Source: Chloroflexota bacterium (GTDB lineage Bacteria > Chloroflexota > Anaerolineae > UBA1429). Taken from it: DNA of 8,104 nt. The position numbers and the translations under genes are program-made. Positions 1 through 5,405 of this stretch are shown here, in pieces. The stretch's first letter is position 1, and each line of letters starts with the position of its first letter. The notes below the pieces were generated by a model. That model was not told the origin of the DNA, did not search any database, and worked only from the letters and a program-made list of their open reading frames with translations. The stretch covers positions 1 through 8,104 of the forward strand of contig JACIWY010000149.1 of NCBI GenBank assembly GCA_014360745.1, given 5' to 3'.

Positions 1-792
1 TGGCTTTGAGGGTGCGGTCCGCCTCCTAAGCGGCCACCATCCCCCATCCTCCGAGATGAGAGGGATCGCCTTGCGCGTCCAAGTTAAGCTGGCGTGCTCG
101 TCTTGGCGCTCGATGCAGCGAACGTCCGCCCAAGCCTTCACCACCAGGTCTTGATCCACGCTTTCGATGTCGCCCAAGCGCCTCCCAACCAAACTATCGC
201 GGTAGCCGAGCTGCCGATACATGGCAGAGGCGATGCCGCTCATATATTGAATGCGACGGTCGTTGCTCACATATAGGATGCCATCGTTCTCGCCAAAAGG
301 CGACAAATCCTTTGCCCCTTCCAGCTCGCCGCGCAGCACCATGGATATCAGTTGATCCAACACTTGCTGAAAGACCTTGCTCCTTCGTCGGTGGCGTTCG
401 TAGGCCAGCCAGAAGGAATCTTTGGCCAACACGGCGATCGTCTCCCCCGATGTTCCCCGTGCCGGATAAACCTCGCGCGCGGCGGTTGTGCCATGGACCG
501 TCGTCGTGTGCATCGTCTTGTGACGTATATGCCCATTCAACCCCGCCAACACCGCTGGCCGTTCCTCGGCCGTCACCGTCATGCCGACACAATCTTCTTC
601 CCAGAGCGGAGTAAAAGAATGGGGCCTTGCCTGAGCCACGACCACGGCTTCATCTCGGCCTGTACGCCGGAAAAGCAGCAAATCAGCACGGCAAAGATCG
701 GAGAGGATGGGCAAAGCCTCGCCGATCTTGGATAGAAGGGCTTCTTCCCGCATCACCCTTTCAGAACAAGATACTACAGACTTACCCGGCAT
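1..792 (-). CDS. Sensor histidine kinase, PdtaS-like, N-terminal part (partial at left edge)
   Basis: The minus frame is open from ATG 792 to base 1 (264 codons). Residues about 20-150 resemble the GAF-like H_kinase_N domain of PdtaS-type kinases: an AxxLLFRR strand (37-43), VVVAQARPHS (51-59), DCVGMTV (67-73), ERPAV (77-81) and SGETIAVL (115-122). Residues 170-250 read as a PAS domain, with GILYVSNDRRIQYMSGIASA at 171-190, typical of the PAS start. HisKA_2 and ATPase domains would lie beyond the window. There is no signal peptide or membrane segment, so it is a cytosolic sensor. Members of this family usually phosphorylate an ANTAR-type antiterminator response regulator; none is visible here. 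An extended -10 box lies just upstream and would give a leaderless transcript. The last ~50 bases (left edge) lose family similarity in this frame and regain it in another, so the gene may be broken (see findings). Family call is good; ligand is unknown. Confidence 0.72.
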   Translation of the reverse strand, partial: MPGKSVVSCSERVMREEALLSKIGEALPILSDLCRADLLLFRRTGRDEAVVVAQARPHSFTPLWEEDCVGMTVTAEERPAVLAGLNGHIRHKTMHTTTVHGTTAAREVYPARGTSGETIAVLAKDSFWLAYERHRRRSKVFQQVLDQLISMVLRGELEGAKDLSPFGENDGILYVSNDRRIQYMSGIASAMYRQLGYRDSLVGRRLGDIESVDQDLVVKAWADVRCIERQDEHASLTWTRKAIPLISEDGGWWPLRRRTAPSKP

Positions 793-798
793 ATTTTC

Positions 799-807
799 AT
801 TATAGCA
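799..807 (-). promoter_or_regulatory. Extended -10 promoter for the histidine kinase gene
   Basis: On the minus strand bases 807-799 read TGCTATAAT, a perfect extended -10 (TGnTATAAT). The -35 region at the usual distance (827-822, TTCGAG) is poor, which an extended -10 can offset. The expected transcription start is base 792, exactly the A of the kinase ATG, so the mRNA would be leaderless. No ribosome binding site is visible upstream of that ATG. Confidence 0.5.
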
Positions 808-862
808 TGTTGGCCAAATAGCTCGAAAAACCCAACCGCGCCTCTCTTTCTCTCCCCGTCAA

Positions 863-891
863 TTGCAGTGCCTGTCAAGCTTTGTTATAAT
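863..891 (+). promoter_or_regulatory. Sigma-70-type promoter for the DUF368 gene
   Basis: TTGCAG at 863-868 is followed after exactly 17 bases by TATAAT at 886-891. TG at 883-884 makes it an extended -10 (TGTTATAAT). The expected transcription start is near 898, about 32 bases before the ATG at 930. It is divergent from the kinase promoter, with the two -10 boxes about 80 bases apart. Confidence 0.6.
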
Positions 892-900
892 GCCACGGTT

Positions 901-933
901 ATGAGGCAACCTCTGTGGAGCGTGATAGCATGA
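901..933 (+). CDS. Possible 10-codon leader ORF overlapping the DUF368 start
   Basis: ATG at 901 opens a 10-codon reading frame, MRQPLWSVIA, that ends in TGA at 931-933. Its stop overlaps the DUF368 ATG (930-932) as ATGA, a common arrangement for translational coupling. The predicted transcription start near 898 leaves only about 3 bases ahead of this ATG, so it would be read in a leaderless fashion. No homolog is recognised and the peptide is too short for codon statistics. It could be chance. The bases between also carry the GGAG used by the downstream gene. Confidence 0.22.
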   Translation: MRQPLWSVIA

Positions 934-1811
934 AATATATCGTCCTGGCCCTCAAGGGCGTCGCGTATGGCATTACCCATATCGTGCCCGGTCTCGGCGG
1001 CGGCCTGATCCTCATTCTGCTGGGCATCTACGAACAACTTGTAGAGGCGCTGGGCAATCTTTTCGATCTGCGGCGTTGGCGAGAACATCTGGCTTTCTTG
1101 GCGCCGGTGGCCATAGGCATGGTATTGGGCATGGTCGTCTTGGCACGAGTCATCACAGAGATCATGAGCCGTTTCCCCGCCGCCAGCATGTTCTTTTTCA
1201 TGGGCCTGCTCGTCGGCACTATTCCCTCCGTATGGCGTATGCACGATGACATGCGCCCTACCGTCGGTCGGGTGATCGCCCTAGGCATGGGACTGGCACT
1301 GGTCATAGCCTTGAGAGCAGTCAAACCTCAAGGCGGCGGCAGCCTGCAAGCTATCAGCACCCCCCTCGGCGCGGCTTATAACCTGCTCATCAGTTTCATC
1401 GCCGGCGGCGCCAGTGTGACGCCGGGTTTGGATGGATCATACATGCTGTTGCTCGGCGGCACCTACGAACCAGTGATAGAGGCGGTAGCCGACCTTTCGC
1501 GTTTGATCATCCATTGGCTTCCATTGATCACCACCAGCGTTGGTGCCGTCGCCGGTATCCTGATCTTTTCCAAGCTGATTTACATAGCCCTTAAACGAGT
1601 GCCCGCTGTTTCCGCTTATATGATTCTAGGGCTGGTCGTCGGCTCAGTGTACGGCCTGTGGCCCAAGGAGCCGGCGCGCGTCGGCGCCCCCTTGCTTATC
1701 TTGGCCTTCCTGGTCGGGGTAGCGTTGGCCTGGCTTTCAGGACGATCGGAGGAACGCCACACAAGCCCGATCGCCACAAAAGTGAGCGGGGAAGCATCCA
1801 AGATGCCCTGA
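930..1811 (+). CDS. DUF368 family membrane protein (PopT-type polyprenyl-phosphate translocase family)
   Basis: A 293-residue polytopic membrane protein. DUF368 (PopT) proteins help return undecaprenyl phosphate across the cytoplasmic membrane for cell-envelope synthesis. The sequence shows the family's internal duplication: PGLGGGLILILLGIYE at 20-35 matches PGLDGSYMLLLGGTYE at 165-180, and MFFFMGLLVGTIPSVW at 87-102 matches AYMILGLVVGSVYGLW at 229-244. Hydrophobic segments lie at about 20-35, 54-75, 86-100, 114-130, 150-175, 193-220, 228-243 and 253-270. The C-terminal ~23 residues are polar. ATG 930 is preferred over GTG 915 because GGAG at 917-920 lies 9 bases upstream and MKYIVLALKG is a typical family start. 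The usual PGVSGG and PGISGS motifs here read PGLGGG and PGLDGS, so exact substrate is less certain than family. Confidence 0.85.
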   Translation: MKYIVLALKGVAYGITHIVPGLGGGLILILLGIYEQLVEALGNLFDLRRWREHLAFLAPVAIGMVLGMVVLARVITEIMSRFPAASMFFFMGLLVGTIPSVWRMHDDMRPTVGRVIALGMGLALVIALRAVKPQGGGSLQAISTPLGAAYNLLISFIAGGASVTPGLDGSYMLLLGGTYEPVIEAVADLSRLIIHWLPLITTSVGAVAGILIFSKLIYIALKRVPAVSAYMILGLVVGSVYGLWPKEPARVGAPLLILAFLVGVALAWLSGRSEERHTSPIATKVSGEASKMP

Positions 1812-1823
1812 TGCGCCGCCCAT

Positions 1824-1852
1824 TTGTCCGAGCAGAAAAACGCGAGTTTAAC
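1824..1852 (+). promoter_or_regulatory. Possible promoter for the oxidoreductase-isomerase pair
   Basis: TTGTCC (1824-1829) and TTTAAC (1847-1852) are 17 bases apart, each matching four of six consensus bases. They sit in the 115-base gap between the DUF368 gene and the oxidoreductase. The match is modest, and readthrough from the DUF368 gene is equally possible, since no terminator hairpin is evident in the gap. Confidence 0.25.
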
Positions 1853-1857
1853 ACCTT

Positions 1858-1875
1858 GCCGTTTGCGCCGTTTGC
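1858..1875 (+). repeat. Tandem 9-base repeat GCCGTTTGC x2
   Basis: Two perfect head-to-tail copies of GCCGTTTGC lie just downstream of the candidate -10 box and about 50 bases before the oxidoreductase start. They could be a direct-repeat operator or chance. The repeat itself is certain; its meaning is not. Confidence 0.3.
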
Positions 1876-1913
1876 ATCTCTTGCGTCACCTTTTGAGCGC
1901 ATGACCAAGCCAT

Positions 1914-1920
1914 GGAGGAG
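1914..1920 (+). promoter_or_regulatory. Ribosome binding site deciding the oxidoreductase start
   Basis: GGAGGAG lies 6 bases upstream of ATG 1927. The earlier in-frame ATG at 1912 overlaps this site and has no Shine-Dalgarno of its own, so 1927 is the better start. Confidence 0.7.
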
Positions 1921-1926
1921 ATACGC

Positions 1927-3003
1927 ATGTTGCTGAACTATGAATATGAACAGCGTCTTCCGGTGGCCTTCATAGGCGCCGGCGATCATGCCTATCGCAA
2001 CATTCTGCCTTGCCTGCAATACGCGCCGGTGGATTTAGTGGCTCTAGCCGACTACGACCGTGAGCGAGGCATGGCCGTCGCTCGCCAATTCGGCGCGAGA
2101 CACTTTTACCCGAACTACAAAGCCTTGCTAAGCAAGGAAAAGGTGGAGGCCGTCTTTATCGTCCTCGGTCCAGACGAACAAGGCCGGCCCCGTTATACGG
2201 AAGTGGGCGCTGAGGCCATCGAGGCCGGCTTTCACACCTGGATCGATGCCCCGCCCTGCGCCGACAAGGGCGATATCAATCACTTTACCAATGCCTGTCT
2301 CAAGACGCGTAAATACATCGTCACCGGCTTTAAGCGCATGTTTGCTCCGGCCTATCTCAAAGTGGCCGAAATTATAGCCGATCCGGCCTTTGGCGGTGCC
2401 ACGAGCTTTGTCATGCGTTACCCGGTCTATCTGCCTTCCAAAGAAGAACAGGGACAGCCGTTGAACCGCCTGGCCTTCCTGCAATTTGTGCACCCTTATT
2501 CCCTGCTGGTGCGCCTGTTCGGCGAATGCGAAAGCTTTTGCTATGTTCGCAACCGCCAAACTGGCGGGGCCATGATCACCTTCACCTATCGCAACGGCTT
2601 GGTCGGCACCTTGCACCTCACCGCAGGCCAGGCCATGTCCGGCCCTCTAGAGCGCCTGGAGGTAATAGGCAACGGCGCCAACGTCGTGGTCGAGAACGCC
2701 GTGCGCCTCATCTACTATCGCGCAGGGGGCGCTCGCGGGGCCGAGGGCGAGGAGCGCAGCGGCACCTTCATCGGTCCTAACGATGCGGCTCCCATTATCT
2801 GGGAACCCGAGTTCTCGCTGGGCCAACTCTACAGCAAGCAGATCGTCCTCGAAGGGTACGCCAGCTCGGTGATTTACTTTGCCCAACAACTCTTACAGGG
2901 CGAGCCGCCCAAATATGGCAACCTAGTAGATATGATGCATATCATGGGCACCTTGTCCAATCTGCTCGACGGCAAAGAAAAAGAATGGCTGACGCCCTAT
3001 TAA
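1927..3003 (+). CDS. Gfo/Idh/MocA family oxidoreductase-like protein with altered active site
   Basis: A 358-residue cytosolic protein with the two-domain Gfo/Idh/MocA architecture. Residues 11-125 form a Rossmann fold: VAFIGAGDHA (13-22), VDLVALADYDRER (35-47, acidic end of strand 2), and VEAVFIVLGPDEQ (73-85) then IEAGFHTWIDAPP (98-110). The C-terminal alpha/beta domain covers about 135-345. Family enzymes oxidise or reduce sugar or polyol hydroxyls with NAD(P). Here the normal EKP motif reads DAP (107-109), so the catalytic lysine is Ala108. The usual HxxD reads H189-P-Y-S192. H189 is kept, and a lysine occurs in GFKRMF at 134-139. The protein may bind a dinucleotide yet use other residues, or be a non-redox member such as an isomerase or lyase. 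It lies 42 bases before the TIM-barrel isomerase gene, probably in one operon. Substrate unknown. Confidence 0.82.
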   Translation: MLLNYEYEQRLPVAFIGAGDHAYRNILPCLQYAPVDLVALADYDRERGMAVARQFGARHFYPNYKALLSKEKVEAVFIVLGPDEQGRPRYTEVGAEAIEAGFHTWIDAPPCADKGDINHFTNACLKTRKYIVTGFKRMFAPAYLKVAEIIADPAFGGATSFVMRYPVYLPSKEEQGQPLNRLAFLQFVHPYSLLVRLFGECESFCYVRNRQTGGAMITFTYRNGLVGTLHLTAGQAMSGPLERLEVIGNGANVVVENAVRLIYYRAGGARGAEGEERSGTFIGPNDAAPIIWEPEFSLGQLYSKQIVLEGYASSVIYFAQQLLQGEPPKYGNLVDMMHIMGTLSNLLDGKEKEWLTPY

Positions 3004-3034
3004 ACCCGGCCAATAAAGGGCAGCAACAAAGAGA

Positions 3035-3040
3035 AAGGAA
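3035..3040 (+). promoter_or_regulatory. Ribosome binding site of the isomerase gene
   Basis: AAGGAA lies 5 bases upstream of ATG 3046 and supports that start. The 42-base gap to the preceding stop holds no promoter I can support, in keeping with co-transcription. Confidence 0.5.
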
Positions 3041-3045
3041 CGACG

Positions 3046-3843
3046 ATGAAAAGCTCAGGGCCAGAACCTGCGCATATTGAGATCGGTATATGTCTCAGCC
3101 CCGACAGAATAACTAACCTGGCGCCGGGATATGACTATGTAGAGCTGGCCGTGTCCTCGGCGCTGAACCCACTCCAAGATGACACGGCCTTCGCCGACCA
3201 AATGGCGCGCCTTGAGGCGCTGCCTCTGCCGGTCAAAGCGTTCAATGTCTTTGCGCCCGCTCAACTCAAATTCGTCGGCCCTCAGGTGGATTGGCATCAG
3301 ATAGATATCTATCTCCAACGGGCCACCCAGCGGGCGGCAGCTCTAGGCGGAGAGGTGATCGTCGTCGGCAGTGGCGGTTCTCGCTCCGTGCCGGAGGGCT
3401 TTAACCGCGATCGAGCCTGGGGCCAACTCATCCGCTTCTTGAACTTGGCCGCCGACCATGCCGGCAAGCGCGGCCTGACCATCGCCATCGAGCCCCTGAA
3501 CAAGCAAGAGACCAACATCATCAACAGCTACCGCGAGGCGGTGCGCCTGGCCCAGGATGTGCATCGTCGAGAGGTCAAGGTGCTGGCCGACATCTATCAC
3601 TTTCAGATGGAAGGGGAACCCCTGGAAGACATTCGCGAAGGGGCCGAGTGGTTGGCCCATGTCCATCTGGCGGACAGCGGCCGACGCCATCCAGGAAGCG
3701 GCGAATATCCGTTGCGCGAGCTGTTTGCTCTGCTGCGCGACATCGGCTACAGAGGGCGGGCTTCCGTCGAATGCCGTTGGGGCGACGATTTTCGCGCCGA
3801 AAGCGCCGCCTCGCTGCGCTTTTTGCGCGACCTGCTCGGTTAG
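3046..3843 (+). CDS. Sugar phosphate isomerase/epimerase (xylose isomerase-like TIM barrel)
   Basis: At 265 residues this has the usual length of single-domain AP_endonuc_2 / xylose-isomerase-like TIM-barrel proteins. Likely metal ligands and catalytic residues are E149 (IAIEPLN, strand 5), D182 and H185 (LADIYHF), H207 (HVHLAD) and E242 (VECRW). These fit the Glu/Asp/His/Glu metal set and Glu-Glu catalytic pair of ketose 3-epimerases and IolE/IolI-type enzymes. A glycine-rich stretch, VIVVGSGGSRSVPEG (104-118), matches the family's phosphate- or sugar-binding strand 4 region. No signal peptide, so cytosolic. Partnering with a Gfo/Idh-type gene is a common pattern in sugar and inositol catabolism, where one partner makes a keto-sugar and the other isomerises, epimerises or dehydrates it. 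Substrate cannot be read from sequence. A dehydratase or hydrolase of the same fold is the main alternative. Confidence 0.85.
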   Translation: MKSSGPEPAHIEIGICLSPDRITNLAPGYDYVELAVSSALNPLQDDTAFADQMARLEALPLPVKAFNVFAPAQLKFVGPQVDWHQIDIYLQRATQRAAALGGEVIVVGSGGSRSVPEGFNRDRAWGQLIRFLNLAADHAGKRGLTIAIEPLNKQETNIINSYREAVRLAQDVHRREVKVLADIYHFQMEGEPLEDIREGAEWLAHVHLADSGRRHPGSGEYPLRELFALLRDIGYRGRASVECRWGDDFRAESAASLRFLRDLLG

Positions 3844-3845
3844 CG

Positions 3846-3893
3846 AAAAACGGGAACACGAGGTGCTCGTCCACCCATGTTCCCGTTCTTTCC
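3846..3893. terminator. Bidirectional intrinsic terminator between convergent genes
   Basis: CGGGAACA (3851-3858) pairs with TGTTCCCG (3878-3885) as a perfect 8-bp stem. Inside the loop GGTG (3862-3865) can pair with CACC (3872-3875), extending the structure. AAAAA precedes the stem (3846-3850) and a T-rich run follows (3886-3893), so it can serve the isomerase gene on the plus strand and the sulfatase gene on the minus strand. Confidence 0.72.
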
Positions 3894-3934
3894 TCAGCGT
3901 GCCAAGCGCGGGGGCAAAGTACGTTCCAAATCAG

Positions 3935-5299
3935 CTATTCCACGGCGGTATCTGCCAACTCGTACTTGCCTTGAATCCCTTTGATCGGCGCCCCCTTGAG
4001 CGCGTACAATGAGCCGAACTGCATCGCCAGGCGACGCGCCTCATCCGGGAACTCGTCGATCAGGTTCACCTGTTCTTTAGGGTCTTGCAGCAAGTTATAG
4101 AGCTCATCCGGTTCCCCTTCAGGGCGGCGTATATAGCTCCACACCCGATCGCGAATGCAGCGATCCGGCGCACCGTAATAGCCGCTAATGACCGCCTGGC
4201 GTATCGCTTCCACCTCGCCACGAATCACCGGCATCAAACTCTCGCCCGGCAAAGCGTCCAGGTTGTTGCCTAGACCGATAGCATCCAAAAGGGTGGGCAA
4301 TATGTCGTGAAAAGAGGCCAAGGCATCGAGTCGCCGGCCGCCATAGGCGCCGCCGGGGAACCGCAGCATACAGGGCACTTTGAGTAACTCGCTATACATG
4401 CGGTCGCCGCCCTTCAAAAATTTGCCATGGTCGGCCAGGGGATGACCATGATCGGCGATGAGCACAATGAGCGAGTTATCATAGAGGCCCACTTGCTTGA
4501 GCGCGCTCGTGAGCTCGCCGATATAGTAATCCACATAGTGGCACTCTCCCGCATAGAGCCCACGGGTATACGCGATTTCCTCTTCCGTCATGTGCTCACG
4601 GGCCGGGCCGCCCGGGGGCAGCACGATCTTTTTGCCCGTGTAGTTGGGGTCTGTGTACTTGTCGAATTCTTTCGGCGGCGTCCAGGGCTCATGGGGATCA
4701 AAAGAATCCAGCCACAAAAAGATCGGTTGTTGCGCGGCATTGGCAGCCAGCCACTCGGAGGCACGGCGCACTAATCGTGCGCAGTAATGATCCTCTGCCG
4801 TTTCGAATTCCTCGACGTTCTTGAGCGCTGTCTCGACGATCTTTTTCCAACGCGGGGGAAAGCTATCCTTTACATAGTCTTCGAGCTTGAGCCGGGTCAA
4901 CGGCGCCGAACGATAGGCGTCATATTCTTGGCCCCGAATCCAATCCCACACTTGAAAGCCGCGGTGCATGTTCATCCCCGGCTTGAAGTAGTGGTAGCAA
5001 TCGGTGAAACAGGCCGTCAGGTAGCCCTCGTCACTGAGCAACTCGGCCACCGAGCGATCCTCCGGTGTAAGCGGCTGCCACGGTCTGTGCACCAGCGTGC
5101 GCTCGCCGGTGAGCCAGCAGGTGCGCACCGGTATGGTGGGCAGGCCCTCCGGATAGCAATTATCGAAAACGACGCTCTCCCGCGCCAGGGCATCCAGATG
5201 GGGCGTCTCCACGGGGGAATCCGGGCAGTAGAAGCGGACATGGTCTTGTCGATAGGAATCCAGAACGATAAAGATAACGTTCATGCGGTCCTTGGGCAT
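3935..5299 (-). CDS. Sulfatase-superfamily hydrolase with Thr at the formylglycine position
   Basis: A 454-residue protein of the alkaline phosphatase/sulfatase fold. Visible signatures are NVIFIVLDSYRQDH (7-20, metal Asp14), TPHLDALARESVVFDNCYP (32-50), the active-site motif T55-I-P-V-R59 followed by TCWLTGE, FDPHEPW (200-206, His203) and IADHGHPLADHGKFLKGG (281-298, metal D283/H284 and the lysine that contacts the substrate). The C-terminal subdomain carries the common DELYNLLQDPKEQVNL stretch (398-413). Sulfatases need Cys or Ser at the first motif position, converted to formylglycine; here it is Thr, so a phosphodiesterase- or transferase-like reaction is possible. No signal peptide is seen, so it is cytosolic. 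Start ATG 5299 is chosen because AAGGAG (5309-5304) lies 4 bases upstream and the fold begins 6 residues later; the earlier ATG at 5389 adds 30 unrelated residues. Last gene of the minus-strand cluster. Confidence 0.85.
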   Translation of the reverse strand: MPKDRMNVIFIVLDSYRQDHVRFYCPDSPVETPHLDALARESVVFDNCYPEGLPTIPVRTCWLTGERTLVHRPWQPLTPEDRSVAELLSDEGYLTACFTDCYHYFKPGMNMHRGFQVWDWIRGQEYDAYRSAPLTRLKLEDYVKDSFPPRWKKIVETALKNVEEFETAEDHYCARLVRRASEWLAANAAQQPIFLWLDSFDPHEPWTPPKEFDKYTDPNYTGKKIVLPPGGPAREHMTEEEIAYTRGLYAGECHYVDYYIGELTSALKQVGLYDNSLIVLIADHGHPLADHGKFLKGGDRMYSELLKVPCMLRFPGGAYGGRRLDALASFHDILPTLLDAIGLGNNLDALPGESLMPVIRGEVEAIRQAVISGYYGAPDRCIRDRVWSYIRRPEGEPDELYNLLQDPKEQVNLIDEFPDEARRLAMQFGSLYALKGAPIKGIQGKYELADTAVE

Positions 5300-5358
5300 G
5301 AGGCTCCTTTCGCAAGTCAATGTATGTACAAAATTACAACGGCACCGATGCGCCAAAG

Positions 5359-5380
5359 GCGATCTCCCGAGAGAAATCGC
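5359..5380. other. Short hairpin in the gap between AOR and sulfatase genes
   Basis: GCGAT (5359-5363) pairs with ATCGC (5376-5380), with an inner CTC/GAG pairing around a CCGA loop and a two-base bulge. It lies in the 106-base gap (5300-5405). It is not followed by a T-run on the minus strand, so it is not a standard terminator. It could stabilise or partly separate the two transcripts, or be chance. I found no convincing -35/-10 pair in this gap. Confidence 0.25.
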
Positions 5381-5405
5381 TGGCATCATAGCCCCGCCGT
5401 TCTCC

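Noticed and set aside
194..614. Several open frames of 60-130 codons on both strands in the histidine kinase region
   Set aside because: All are out-of-frame shadows of the kinase frame, which alone shows H_kinase_N and PAS similarity.
834..878. TTGACA and TTGACG on the minus strand (878-873 and 862-857) as -35 boxes for the kinase
   Set aside because: No -10-like sequence lies 16-18 bases downstream of either; the regions there are G/C or purine rich.
915..929. GTG at 915 as the DUF368 start
   Set aside because: It would swallow the GGAG at 917-920 that suits ATG 930, and the family typically begins at MKY-like sequence.
2128..2616. Minus-strand frame of 162 codons opposite the oxidoreductase gene
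   Set aside because: Antisense to an evident Gfo/Idh/MocA gene, with no motif or start signal.
3557..4012. Plus-strand frame of 151 codons running from the isomerase gene through the terminator
   Set aside because: It overlaps the isomerase in another frame and reads through the terminator stem into the antisense of the sulfatase.
5300..5389. Upstream in-frame ATG at 5389 for the sulfatase, adding 30 residues
   Set aside because: The added residues do not resemble a signal peptide or the family start, while ATG 5299 has a good AAGGAG site 4 bases upstream.
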